64,000 bases of DNA from Streptomyces sp. PR69. Lineage in GTDB: Bacteria > Actinomycetota > Actinomycetes > Streptomycetales > Streptomycetaceae. Below the pieces are notes generated by a model, which was not told the origin of the DNA, made no database searches, and saw only the letters and a list, made by a program, of their open reading frames with translations. The stretch covers positions 1 to 64,000 of the forward strand of contig NZ_JAOWCB010000028.1 of the NCBI RefSeq assembly GCF_026420845.1, read 5' to 3'. Positions 35,061 through 43,523 of this stretch are shown here, piece by piece (position 1 is the stretch's first letter; every line of letters begins with the position of its first letter). The position numbers and the translations under genes were made by a program.

Positions 35061-35306
35061 AACTGATCACACCCTCGGTCGGTCCGCCTTGCCGGCCTGG
35101 GGGCATTCGGCCCAGCACGCCCCCGCCGGGACCATCGTGCCATCAACGGCCCCGTACATGCTGCCCGCTGACATGCCGTCGACGCGTGGTCCACGCCACT
35201 CCTGCCCGCCCCGCTCCTGCCCACACCGCTGTCCACGCCGCTGCTGACAGCCGCTCCCAGCGGCCGCTCCCGTCGGGGAGTTCACGCAACGGGGCTCCCC
35301 CGCCGG

Positions 35307-36452
35307 TCACCCCTCGCGGCAGATCAGCAGCAGCGCGCGGTCGTCGTTGACGTCCTTGGCGACCGCCTCGATCAGATGCCAGGCCGCGCCCTGGAAGCTG
35401 GCGGCGACATAGCGGTCCGCCTCTCCGGTGAGACGGTCCATGCCCTCGCTGATGTCCCGGTCGTTCGCCTCCACCAGGCCGTCCGTGAAGAGCATCAGCA
35501 CATCGCCCGGGCGCAGGGAGCCCTTGACCGGGTCGAACTGCGCGCCGTCGTAGACGCCGAGCAACGGGCCCTCCGCGGTCTTCTCCTCCCAGCGCCCGCT
35601 GCCGGCGTGCAGCTGGAGCGCGGGCAGGTGGCCGGCCGAGAGCAGCTCGTAGTCGCCGGAGTCGAGGTCGAGGACGAGATGGACAGAGGTCGCGAACCCC
35701 TCGTCCCAGTCCTGCCGCAGGAGGTAGCCGTTGGCGGCGGGCAGAAAGCCGTGCGGCGGCAGCGAGCCGAGCAGTCCGCCGAACGCGCCGGACAGCAGCA
35801 GGGCGCGGGAGGCGGCGTCCATGCCCTTTCCGGAGACGTCGGTGAGGACGACCTCCAGGGTGCGGCCGCCGTTGGTGCGGGCGGCGACCACGAAGTCGCC
35901 GGAGAAGGACTGCCCGCCGGCCGGGCGCAGGGCCATCTCTCGGTGCCAGCCCTTGGGCAGCCGGGGCAGCGCGCTCTGCACCCGGATGCGTTCGCGCAGG
36001 TCGAAGAGCATGGTGCCGCCGCGCCGCCAGGGCACTCCGACCCTGGCCCGGAACTGCGCGATGAGCAGTCCGAAGAAGCCACAGGCCGCGACCACCAGGA
36101 CGGTGCCGGGGGTGACCCGCGCCGGGCCTTCCGTGTACGGCCCGAGGATCGCGGACTCCACGATCAGCGCGCCGGCGGCGGCCGCGTACAGGCTCAGCAG
36201 GCTCGCCGGGCGCAGCAGCAGTCCGCCCGCCACGATGGGCAGGACCAGCGCCGCCGGGGACCACCACACCGGCGCCTCGACGGTCGCCCAGGTGAGGACG
36301 GGGATGGTCAGGAGCAGCCCGGCCAGGGCTATCCAGTCCGAGCCGTCTCCCCTGAAGTAGTCGACTCCGGATTTGCGCAGCGCGATGCGGGCCCGGTGCA
36401 CTGCTCTGCGCGTCCGGGCCGTGTACGAGTCTGCTGCGGGGCCACGTGCCAT
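35307..36452 (-). CDS. Membrane PP2C-type (SpoIIE-like) serine/threonine phosphatase
   Basis: Likely dephosphorylates a partner-switching anti-anti-sigma or other protein; Streptomyces carry many such phosphatases. The 381-residue protein has about four membrane segments at residues 30-125 (WIALAGLLLTIPVLTWATV to TVLVVAACGFFGLLIAQF). A cytoplasmic PP2C/SpoIIE domain follows with the metal-binding residues in FSGDFVV, DVSGKGMDAA and LFTDGLVEA. No PAS or GAF sensor is present. The ATG at 36452 (MARGPAADSY) is chosen because residues upstream in the open frame are not protein-like; its ribosome-binding site is weak. No kinase or anti-sigma gene is adjacent, so the target is unknown. Confidence 0.88.
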   Translation of the reverse strand: MARGPAADSYTARTRRAVHRARIALRKSGVDYFRGDGSDWIALAGLLLTIPVLTWATVEAPVWWSPAALVLPIVAGGLLLRPASLLSLYAAAAGALIVESAILGPYTEGPARVTPGTVLVVAACGFFGLLIAQFRARVGVPWRRGGTMLFDLRERIRVQSALPRLPKGWHREMALRPAGGQSFSGDFVVAARTNGGRTLEVVLTDVSGKGMDAASRALLLSGAFGGLLGSLPPHGFLPAANGYLLRQDWDEGFATSVHLVLDLDSGDYELLSAGHLPALQLHAGSGRWEEKTAEGPLLGVYDGAQFDPVKGSLRPGDVLMLFTDGLVEANDRDISEGMDRLTGEADRYVAASFQGAAWHLIEAVAKDVNDDRALLLICREG

Positions 36453-36558
36453 TGACGTGGACCCTATCCACCCGCCCCGCTCACGTGCAGGGGGACCCCT
36501 ATGACAATGCGTTCGAAATCGGGTCGCGTCGGGACGGGCGGACTGATAGCCATGGCAT

Positions 36559-37794
36559 ATGACTGGAGACCTTCGGGTACTGCGCCCGGCCGAGTGGGAC
36601 CGGTGGTTCGGCGTACTGGAGCTGGCGTTCGGCGGGGTGCCCGCGGCGCCCGCGGAACGCGAGCTGTGGCAGGCGCTCACGGAGCACGAGCGATCGCTGG
36701 GAGTGTGGGAGGGGGACGACTGCGTCGGGACGGCGGGGGCGTTCTCGTTCCGGCTGTCGACGCCCGGCGGGGCGCTGGTCCCCGCCGCGGGCGTGACGAT
36801 GGTGAGCGTGGCGTCGACCCACCGCCGACGCGGGGTGCTGACCTCGATGATGCGGCGGCAGCTCGACGACGTACGGGCGTGGGGCGAGCCGCTGGCCGTG
36901 CTGACGGCCTCCGAGCCTGCGATCTACGGACGGTTCGGGTACGGGATCGCGACCTGGCAGCTGTCCGCGGACATCGACACGGACCGGGTGCGGCTGGCCG
37001 AGGTCCCGGGGGCCGGGGAGCTGCGGCTGCGGCTGGCGCAGCCGGCGGACCCGGCGGTGCGGGCGGAGTGCGAGGCGGTGTACGCGGCGGAGGTCGCCGG
37101 GCGTCCTGGCATGCTGGCCCGCCGGCCGGGCTGGGAGCGGCTGCCGTTCCTGGACCCTCCGGAGGACCGCGGCGGGGCGTCTCCGCTGCAGTGTGTGCTG
37201 GCCGGCCGCGACGGGCGGACGGCCGGGTACGCGCTGTTCCGCATCAAGCCGTCGTCGGATGAGGCGGGCCCCGACGGCACGGTGGCACTGGAGCATCTGG
37301 GGGCGCTGGACCCGGCCGCGTACGCCGCTCTGTGGCGGTTCCTGTGCGGCGTCGACCTCACATCGACGGTCCATGTCCGCAACCGCCCTGTGGACGACGC
37401 CTGGCAGCATCTGGTGTCGGACATCCGGCGCTGCCGGGTGCGGCTGCAGGACTCGCTGCATCTGCGGCTGGTGGAGGTGGGCGCGGCGCTGAGCGCGCGG
37501 ACCTACCGGACGCCGGTGGATGTGGTGTTCGAGGTGGCGGACGACTTCTGCCCGTGGAACGCGGGGCGCTGGCGGCTGACGGGCGATGCGAAGGGCGCGT
37601 CGTGCGAACGCACGGAGGATCCCGCGGAGTTGTCCCTGACGGTTCGTGAGCTGGGTGCGGCGTATCTGGGCGGGGTTCCGCTGACGTCGCTGGCGGCCGC
37701 GGGCCGGGTGCGGGAGCTGCGGGAGGGGGCGCTTGCGGAGGCGTCGTCGGCGTTCGGCAGCGACGTGGCTCCCTGGCTGCCGCACGGCTTCTGA
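36559..37794 (+). CDS. GNAT acetyltransferase of the Eis family
   Basis: Acetyl-CoA-dependent N-acetyltransferase; Eis proteins acetylate aminoglycosides or other amines at several positions. The 411-residue length is right for Eis: an N-terminal GNAT fold with VTMVSVASTHRRRGVLTSMM (acetyl-CoA loop, residues about 75-94) and the EPAIYGRFGYG segment. A second GNAT-like domain follows, then a C-terminal SCP2-like domain (DDFCPWNAGRWRL onward) ending in APWLPHGF, whose C-terminal carboxylate acts in catalysis in Eis enzymes. The ATG at 36559 is divergent from the phosphatase gene by 106 bp. The true substrate is unknown. Confidence 0.9.
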   Translation: MTGDLRVLRPAEWDRWFGVLELAFGGVPAAPAERELWQALTEHERSLGVWEGDDCVGTAGAFSFRLSTPGGALVPAAGVTMVSVASTHRRRGVLTSMMRRQLDDVRAWGEPLAVLTASEPAIYGRFGYGIATWQLSADIDTDRVRLAEVPGAGELRLRLAQPADPAVRAECEAVYAAEVAGRPGMLARRPGWERLPFLDPPEDRGGASPLQCVLAGRDGRTAGYALFRIKPSSDEAGPDGTVALEHLGALDPAAYAALWRFLCGVDLTSTVHVRNRPVDDAWQHLVSDIRRCRVRLQDSLHLRLVEVGAALSARTYRTPVDVVFEVADDFCPWNAGRWRLTGDAKGASCERTEDPAELSLTVRELGAAYLGGVPLTSLAAAGRVRELREGALAEASSAFGSDVAPWLPHGF

Positions 37795-37811
37795 CGACCG
37801 GACCGCCGCCG

Positions 37812-37838
37812 GCCGGCCGGGCGGTGTGCCCGGCCGCC
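37812..37838. terminator. Hairpin between the acetyltransferase and glycosylase genes
   Basis: GGCCGGGC-GGTGT-GCCCGGCC forms a stem of at least 8 bp in the 220-bp gap between the convergent genes. No other feature was seen in this gap. Confidence 0.4.
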
Positions 37839-38014
37839 TGCGTGTCCTCTGCCCGGGCAACCGGGCCGGGGACGTGCCCTGCCCGGCCTGCCGCCCGCGG
37901 CGACAGGGGCTGCCCGTGACAGCGGGTCGGCGGGTGACCGTCGGCGGCGCAGGGGTGGTTCGGGGCTCGTCCCGCACCGGGACGGGTCCGGCGGCGGGCC
38001 CGGCGCCGTACGCG

Positions 38015-38821
38015 TCAGCGGCGTTGGCAGGACGGGCACCAGAAGAGGTTGCGGGCGGCCAGTTCGGCCGTGCGCACCGGGGTGGTGCAGATATGGCAGG
38101 GGAGGTTCGCCCGGCGGTAGACGTAGACCTCGCCGCCGTGGTCGTCGACGCGGGGCGGGCGGCCCATCGCCTCCGGGGTGTGCTCGGGGCGCACCGTGTC
38201 GATGCGGTTGTCGCGTACGCCCTCGCGCATCAGCGCCGCGAGGTCCGTCCAGATCGCCGTCCACTCGGCGCGGGTGAGGTCCTTGCCCGCGCGGTAGGGG
38301 TCGACGCCGTGCCGGAAGAGGACTTCGGCGCGGTAGACGTTGCCGACGCCCGCGATGATCTTCTGGTCCAGCAGCAGGGCGGCGATCGTCGTACGGGAGC
38401 GGGAGATCCGTTTCCAGGCGCGGTCCGGGTCGTCGCCGGGGCGCAGCGGGTCGGGGCCGAGGCGGTCGTGTATCGCCTGCTTCTCGCCGTCGGTGAGCAG
38501 CGCGCAGGAGGTGGGCCCGCGCAGGTCGACGTACGACCGCGGGTTGGCCAGCCGGAGCCGCACCGTGTCGGCGGGCGGCGGGGCGGGCGCGTCGCCGAAG
38601 TTCACCTTGCCGAAGAGGCCCAGATGGATATGGACCCATTCGCCGCCGAAGCCGAGGAACAGATGCTTGCCGTGGGCTTCGGCGCCCTCCAGGACCGCCC
38701 CGTCGAGCAGGGCCGCGGCGTCGGCGAACTTCCCCTGTGGGCTGCTCGCCCGCACAGGGCGGCCGCCGAACCGTTCCCGGTAGTCGGCGGCCAGCCGGTG
38801 GATGGTGTGCCCTTCGGGCAT
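38015..38821 (-). CDS. Fpg/Nei-family DNA glycosylase
   Basis: Base-excision repair glycosylase/AP lyase for oxidised bases. The 268-residue protein begins MPEGHTIHRLA, giving the catalytic Pro2-Glu3 after Met removal. A conserved Lys lies in AEAHGKHLFLGF, helix-two-turn-helix follows, and the protein ends with a four-cysteine zinc finger (CHIC ... CPSC) before QRR. The MPEGHT start and shortened loops point to the actinobacterial Nei2 branch rather than MutM. The start ATG at 38821 overlaps the rpiB stop by one base (TGATG), so the two are translated together. Confidence 0.93.
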   Translation of the reverse strand: MPEGHTIHRLAADYRERFGGRPVRASSPQGKFADAAALLDGAVLEGAEAHGKHLFLGFGGEWVHIHLGLFGKVNFGDAPAPPPADTVRLRLANPRSYVDLRGPTSCALLTDGEKQAIHDRLGPDPLRPGDDPDRAWKRISRSRTTIAALLLDQKIIAGVGNVYRAEVLFRHGVDPYRAGKDLTRAEWTAIWTDLAALMREGVRDNRIDTVRPEHTPEAMGRPPRVDDHGGEVYVYRRANLPCHICTTPVRTAELAARNLFWCPSCQRR

Positions 38822-39309
38822 CAGGGCTGCTGCGGGTGGTGCGCGGGGATCGGGGGCAGTTCGCCCTTCGTCTCGTACGCGGAGAGCATCTCGATGCGCC
38901 GGGTGTGGCGTTCCTCGCCCGAGTACGGGGTGTTGAGGAAGGTCTCCACGAACTTCGTGGACTCGTCGAGCGAGTGCATCCGGGCGCCGACGGCGATGAC
39001 GTTGGCGTTGTTGTGCTCCCGGCCGAGCGCGGCGGTCTGCTCGCTCCAGGCGAGCGCCGCACGCACCCCCTTGACCTTGTTCGCGGCGATCTGCTCGCCG
39101 TTGCCGGAGCCGCCGATCACGATGCCGAGGCTCTCCGGGTCCGCGGCGGTCTTCTCCGCGGCGCGCAGGCAGAACGGCGGGTAGTCGTCCTGGGCGTCGT
39201 AGATATGGGGGCCGCAGTCGACGGGCTCGTGGCCATGGGCCCTGAGCCACTCGACGAGATGGTTCTTGAGTTCAAAGCCGGCATGGTCCGAGCCGAGGTA
39301 CACGCGCAT
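38821..39309 (-). CDS. rpiB: Ribose-5-phosphate isomerase B
   Basis: Interconverts ribose 5-phosphate and ribulose 5-phosphate in the pentose phosphate pathway. The 162-residue protein begins MRVYLGSDHAGFELK and has GGSGNGEQIAANK. In E. coli RpiB the base is a cysteine in a CGSG-type loop; here that position is Gly, and Glu72 fits the Mycobacterium tuberculosis enzyme, which uses a glutamate instead. HNNANVIAVGAR supplies further active-site residues. It lies at the head of an rpiB-glycosylase pair, divergent from the permease at 39505. Confidence 0.95.
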   Translation of the reverse strand: MRVYLGSDHAGFELKNHLVEWLRAHGHEPVDCGPHIYDAQDDYPPFCLRAAEKTAADPESLGIVIGGSGNGEQIAANKVKGVRAALAWSEQTAALGREHNNANVIAVGARMHSLDESTKFVETFLNTPYSGEERHTRRIEMLSAYETKGELPPIPAHHPQQP

Positions 39310-39450
39310 GGTCCGAGTGTGGCACGGGGTTCGGCCGAAGCGCGGACCGCCCCCTCCGGCAAGGTCCGGACCAATCCCGACGACATCCGGCCATTAAAGG
39401 TGTAATAGGCAACAATCCATGGAGAGATCTTCCCTCCCGGAGTCCCCCGG

Positions 39451-39491
39451 GGTTTGAATGCTCGGGCTCGTGACCCGAGCATCATCAAACC
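39451..39491 (+). promoter_or_regulatory. Long hairpin just upstream of the permease ribosome-binding site
   Basis: GGTTTGAATGCTCGGG (39451-39466) pairs with CCCGAGCATCATCAAACC (39474-39491) around a seven-base loop, with one two-base bulge. The AAGGA ribosome-binding site of the permease follows directly. The stem is far more AT-rich than surrounding terminators. It could be an mRNA leader control element or a repressor operator. It was not seen before the other two permease genes. Confidence 0.6.
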
Positions 39492-39504
39492 TAAGGATTT
39501 GCGC

Positions 39505-40932
39505 ATGACCACCCAGCAGACCCTTGCGAAGGAAGGCGGATCGACCGGCGATCCCGGGAAGCCGCAGCCCTCCAACGGTCTTCAGGCCGGTCTCAAAAAC
39601 CGGCATCTGTCCATGATCGCCATTGCCGGAGTGATCGGCGCCGGGCTCTTCGTCGGCTCCGGCTCCGGCATCGCCGCCGCCGGTCCGGCCATCCTCGTCT
39701 CGTACGCCCTCGTCGGCACGATGGTCGTCTTCGTGATGCGGATGCTCGGCGAGATGGCCGCCGCCAATCCCGCCTCCGGCTCCTTCTCGGCCTATGCGGA
39801 CCGGGCGCTGGGCCGCTGGGCCGGGTTCTCGATCGGCTGGCTGTACTGGTTCTTCTGGGTCGTGGTGCTCGCGGTGGAGGCGACGGCGGGCGCGGAGATC
39901 CTTGAGAGCTGGGTTCCGGCGGTGCCGCAGTGGGCGTGGGCGCTGCTGGTGATGATCGTGCTGACGGCGACGAACCTCGCGTCCGTGTCGTCGTACGGGG
40001 AGTTCGAGTTCTGGTTCGCCGGGATCAAGGTCGTGGCGATCGCGGCGTTCGTCGGCGTGGGCCTGCTCGCGGTCTTCGGGCTGCTGCCCGGCTCCGACAA
40101 CCCCGGCGCGGGCCTCGCCCATCTCACCGACGCCGGGGGCTTCTTCCCCAACGGGTACGGCGCGGTCCTCACCGGTGTGCTGATGGTCGTCTTCTCCTTC
40201 ATGGGCAGCGAGATCGTGACGCTGGCGGCGGGCGAGTCCGCCGATCCGCAGCGTGCCGTCACCAAGGCGGTCAACAGCGTGATCTGGCGCATCGCCGTCT
40301 TCTACCTCGGCTCGATCTTCGTGGTGCTGACGCTGCTGCCATGGAACGACCCGTCCATCGTCCACGACGGCTCATATGTCGCGGCGCTGAAGTCCATCGG
40401 CATCCCGCACGCCGGGGAGGTCATGAAGGTCATCGTGCTCACCGCGGTGCTGTCCTGTCTGAACTCCGGGCTCTACACGGCCTCGCGGATGGCGTTCTCA
40501 CTGGGGCAGCGCGGGGACGCGCCGGCCTCGTTCGCGCGGACGAGCGCGCGGGGCGTGCCGAGGGTGGCGGTCCTCGCCTCCGTCCTCTTCGGCTTCGTCG
40601 CCGTCTTCTTCAACTACAAGTGGCCGGACACGGTGTTCGCGTTCCTGCTCAACTCGTCGGGGGCGGTGGCGCTGTTCGTCTGGCTGGTGATCTGCTGCAC
40701 GCAGCTGCGGATGCGGGGCATCATCCTGCGCGAGTCGCCCGAGAAGCTGGTCGTGCGGATGTGGCTGTTCCCAGGGCTGACCTGGGCGACCATCGGCATG
40801 ATCTTGTTTGTGCTGGTGTACATGGTCTACGACGAGACGGGGCGCACGCAGGTGCTGCTGTCCCTGCTGGTGGCGGCGCTGGTGGTGGCGGTCGCGGTGG
40901 GGCGGGAGGTCTGGGGGCGGCGGCGCGGCTGA
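39505..40932 (+). CDS. APC-family amino acid permease (first of three)
   Basis: Proton-coupled amino-acid importer of the AAT/APC group. The 475-residue protein has twelve predicted membrane segments and the APC signature GVIGAGLFVGSGSGIAAAGP in the first. Other conserved stretches are MRMLGEMAAANPASGSFSAYA, YGEFEFWFAGIKV and SRMAFSLGQRGDAP. The ATG at 39505 has AAGGA nine bases upstream and a long leader hairpin. It shares about half or more of its visible motifs with the permeases at 41951 and 43524. Substrate is not determinable; GABA/aromatic/neutral amino-acid permeases look alike. Confidence 0.92.
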   Translation: MTTQQTLAKEGGSTGDPGKPQPSNGLQAGLKNRHLSMIAIAGVIGAGLFVGSGSGIAAAGPAILVSYALVGTMVVFVMRMLGEMAAANPASGSFSAYADRALGRWAGFSIGWLYWFFWVVVLAVEATAGAEILESWVPAVPQWAWALLVMIVLTATNLASVSSYGEFEFWFAGIKVVAIAAFVGVGLLAVFGLLPGSDNPGAGLAHLTDAGGFFPNGYGAVLTGVLMVVFSFMGSEIVTLAAGESADPQRAVTKAVNSVIWRIAVFYLGSIFVVLTLLPWNDPSIVHDGSYVAALKSIGIPHAGEVMKVIVLTAVLSCLNSGLYTASRMAFSLGQRGDAPASFARTSARGVPRVAVLASVLFGFVAVFFNYKWPDTVFAFLLNSSGAVALFVWLVICCTQLRMRGIILRESPEKLVVRMWLFPGLTWATIGMILFVLVYMVYDETGRTQVLLSLLVAALVVAVAVGREVWGRRRG

Positions 40933-40978
40933 CGGGGGCCTGCGGCGCGCTTCCCCCACCCCGCCCCTTCCCGTAACC

Positions 40979-41097
40979 GGGGGCTCCGCCCCCAGACCCC
41001 CGTACGGCCTGAAGGCCGTGTCCTCAAGCGCCGGACGGGCTTGATTTTCCAGCCCCGGCGGCGCTTGAGGCGCGGGGGTTCGGGGGCTTAAGCCCCC
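40979..41097. repeat. Dispersed palindromic repeats and terminators between permease 1 and bioY
   Basis: The convergent gap holds three elements. The first is a copy of the GGGGGCTCCGCCCCC unit (40979-41002) also seen at 22825. The second is a palindrome CCTCAAGCGCCGGACGGGCT / AGCCCCGGCGGCGCTTGAGG (41022-41070) related to 25947-25996. The third is a GGGGGCTTAAGCCCCC hairpin (41082-41097) just past the bioY stop. Together they would terminate both genes. Confidence 0.75.
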
Positions 41098-41102
41098 GGG
41101 GA

Positions 41103-41693
41103 TCAGCCGCGGCGGTTCAGAAGCTTCCAGGCCGCCGGCACCGCCCCCATCGCAAGCCCCGCCTTGACCGCGTCGCCGATAAGGAAGGGGACCATGCCCG
41201 CGGCGACCGCCTCGGTCAGGGACATGCCGGTGGCCAGCGCCAGATAGGGGACGCCGACCGCGTAGATGAGCGCGGAGCCGAGCGCCATCGCGCCCGCCAT
41301 GCGCAGCACCGAGCGGTCCGCGCCGCGGCGGGCCAGCGCGCCGACGGCCGCGGCGGCGAGGACCATGCCGATGACATAGCCGAGCGACGGGACGGCGAAC
41401 CCGGACGCCCCGCCGGCGAACCACGGCGCTCCGGCGATGCCGGCCAGCAGATACAGCCCGAGGGAGAGGAAGCCGCGCCGGGCGCCGAGCGCCGTGCCGA
41501 CCAGCAGGGCCGCGAACGTCTGCCCGGTGATCGGCACCGCGAAGCCGGGAGGCTGGACGGCGAGCTGGGCCGCGAGGCCGGTCAGCGCCGCGCCGCCGAC
41601 GACGAGGGCGGCGTCCCGGACGCGGGAGGCCGGCAGCAGGTCGGCGAGGACGGCTCCGGGGCGGACGGGGACGGCGGCGGCAGCAGTGCTCAT
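41103..41693 (-). CDS. bioY: Biotin transporter BioY
   Basis: Substrate-binding membrane component (S component) of an ECF-type biotin uptake system. The 196-residue protein has six membrane segments and BioY motifs: PITGQTFAALLVGTALGARRG near residue 53, GAPWFAGGASGF, and GYVIGMVLAAAAVG. The ATG at 41693 has GGAG eight bases upstream; the frame continuing to 41843 is not supported. No ECF ATPase (bioM) or T component (bioN) gene is adjacent, so it either works alone or shares an energy module elsewhere. Confidence 0.93.
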   Translation of the reverse strand: MSTAAAAVPVRPGAVLADLLPASRVRDAALVVGGAALTGLAAQLAVQPPGFAVPITGQTFAALLVGTALGARRGFLSLGLYLLAGIAGAPWFAGGASGFAVPSLGYVIGMVLAAAAVGALARRGADRSVLRMAGAMALGSALIYAVGVPYLALATGMSLTEAVAAGMVPFLIGDAVKAGLAMGAVPAAWKLLNRRG

Positions 41694-41950
41694 CGGGAAG
41701 ACTCCGCAGGGGGTGAGGGTGGCAGGGATGGGGGTGGAACACGGCGACCGTAGCCCACCGGGATTCGCGCGGACACCATCAGCCGCCGACAAAGGGCCTG
41801 TTGGGCACTTGGTTGACTTCACACAAAGCCGTCGCCACAGCACGGCCTCCGGGTGATGCTCGTCACTGAGGTGAGGGCGTGCCTCGGCCGTTTTGGCGGA
41901 TCTCGCCCGGCTCGGGGAAACTGTAGATTCTCCCCAATGATCAAAGACTT

Positions 41951-43396
41951 GTGAGCACCATGCACCCTGCGCCGCGCACGCCCCTGGCCGATGGGCCCCG
42001 CGCCGACGAGACTCAGGCCGGGGGGCCTCAAACCGCCGGGGGCGAGCCCCTGTCCCCCGGACTCAAGCAGCGCCATCTGACGATGCTCGGTCTGGGCGGG
42101 GTGATCGGCGCGGGGCTCTTCGTCGGCTCGGGCGCGGGCATCGCCGTCGCGGGGCCCGGCATCGTGCTCTCGTATCTGATCGCGGGCGCGATCGCCATGC
42201 TGGTGATGCGGATGCTCGGCGAGATGTCCGCCGCCCTGCCCGCCTCCGGCTCCTTCTCGGTGCACGCCGAGCGGGCGCTGGGCCGCTGGGCGGGCTTCAG
42301 CGCGGGCTGGCTGTACTGGCTGCTGCTCGTGGTCGTGCTCGCCGTGGAGGCGACGGCCGCCGCGCAGATCGCGCACGGCTGGGTGGGCGCGGTGCCGCAG
42401 TGGGGCTGGGTGCTGACCTTCATGGTGGTCTTCACCGCCGCCAATCTCGCGGCCGTGAAGAACTTCGGAGAGTTCGAGTTCTGGTTCGCGGCCCTCAAGG
42501 TCGGCGCGATCGTGCTCTTTCTGCTCCTGGGCACGCTGGCGGTCTTCGGGCTGCTGCCCGACACGGACCCCGTCGGTCTCAGCCATCTCACCGGCGACGG
42601 CGGCTTTCTGCCGAACGGCTGGGCGGGCGTCGTCTCCGGGGTCCTCGCGGTCGTCTTCGCCTTCGGCGGCCTGGAGGTGGTGACCATCGCCGCGGCGGAG
42701 ACGGACGACCCGGCGCGCGCGGTGGGCCGCGCCGTGCGCAGCGCGCTCTTCCGCATCCTCTTCTTCTATGTCGGCTCGATGCTGGTGATCGTGACGCTGC
42801 TGCCGTGGACGGCGCAGCGGGCCGGTCTGAGCCCGTATGTCACCGTGCTGGACTCGCTCGGCGTGCCCAGCGCCGGGCAGATCATGAACGTCGTGGTCTT
42901 TGTGGCGCTGCTGTCCGCCCTGAACGCCAATCTGTACGGCTCCTCGCGCATGGTCTTCTCGCTCGCGGAGCGAGGCGAGGCCCCGCGGGGGCTGCTCCGG
43001 GTCGCTCCGGGCGGGGTGCCGCGGCGTGCGGTGCTCGCCTCCGTCGCGTTCGGGTTCGTCTCTGTGCTGCTGAACCTGAGGTGGCCGGAGACGGTGTTCG
43101 CGTATCTCCTCAACTCGGTGGGCGCGGTGCTGCTCTTCGTATGGGCGCTGATCGCGCTGTCGCAGCTGAGGCTGCGGCGCCGGCTGGAGCGTTCCGCACC
43201 ACAGGGCGGGCTCCCGTTGAAGATGTGGGCCTTCCCGTGGCTGACCCGGGCGACCCTGGCGGCCATCGGCGCGGTGGTGGTGCTGATGCTCAACGACGAC
43301 GGGGCGCGGCCGCAGCTGCTGTGGTCGGGCGCGGCGACGGCGCTGGTGCTGCTGGTCGCGGTGGTCAGGGACGTACGCGACCGTGGCCGAAAGTAA
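41951..43396 (+). CDS. APC-family amino acid permease (second of three)
   Basis: Amino-acid permease of 481 residues with twelve membrane segments. GVIGAGLFVGSGAGIAVAGP, MRMLGEMSAALPASGSF, NFGEFEFWFAALKVGAI and NANLYGSSRMVFSLAERGEAP mark the APC fold. It is closest to the third permease downstream. The start is GTG 41951 (MSTMHPAP) or ATG 41960; neither has a strong ribosome-binding site. It is divergent from bioY, with a 257-bp gap in which no operator was recognised. It precedes the third permease by 127 bp; the two may share regulation. Confidence 0.9.
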   Translation: MSTMHPAPRTPLADGPRADETQAGGPQTAGGEPLSPGLKQRHLTMLGLGGVIGAGLFVGSGAGIAVAGPGIVLSYLIAGAIAMLVMRMLGEMSAALPASGSFSVHAERALGRWAGFSAGWLYWLLLVVVLAVEATAAAQIAHGWVGAVPQWGWVLTFMVVFTAANLAAVKNFGEFEFWFAALKVGAIVLFLLLGTLAVFGLLPDTDPVGLSHLTGDGGFLPNGWAGVVSGVLAVVFAFGGLEVVTIAAAETDDPARAVGRAVRSALFRILFFYVGSMLVIVTLLPWTAQRAGLSPYVTVLDSLGVPSAGQIMNVVVFVALLSALNANLYGSSRMVFSLAERGEAPRGLLRVAPGGVPRRAVLASVAFGFVSVLLNLRWPETVFAYLLNSVGAVLLFVWALIALSQLRLRRRLERSAPQGGLPLKMWAFPWLTRATLAAIGAVVVLMLNDDGARPQLLWSGAATALVLLVAVVRDVRDRGRK

Positions 43397-43523
43397 GCCC
43401 TGTACGGATCGCTTCACCTTGTGTAAGCATCTTGCCCGCATAGCGGACATGTGTTCCCCATAAGCGGGGCGCATGCTCAGACTGGTCCGCTCCCCCGTCT
43501 CAGCGACTGAACAGGGCACGTCC

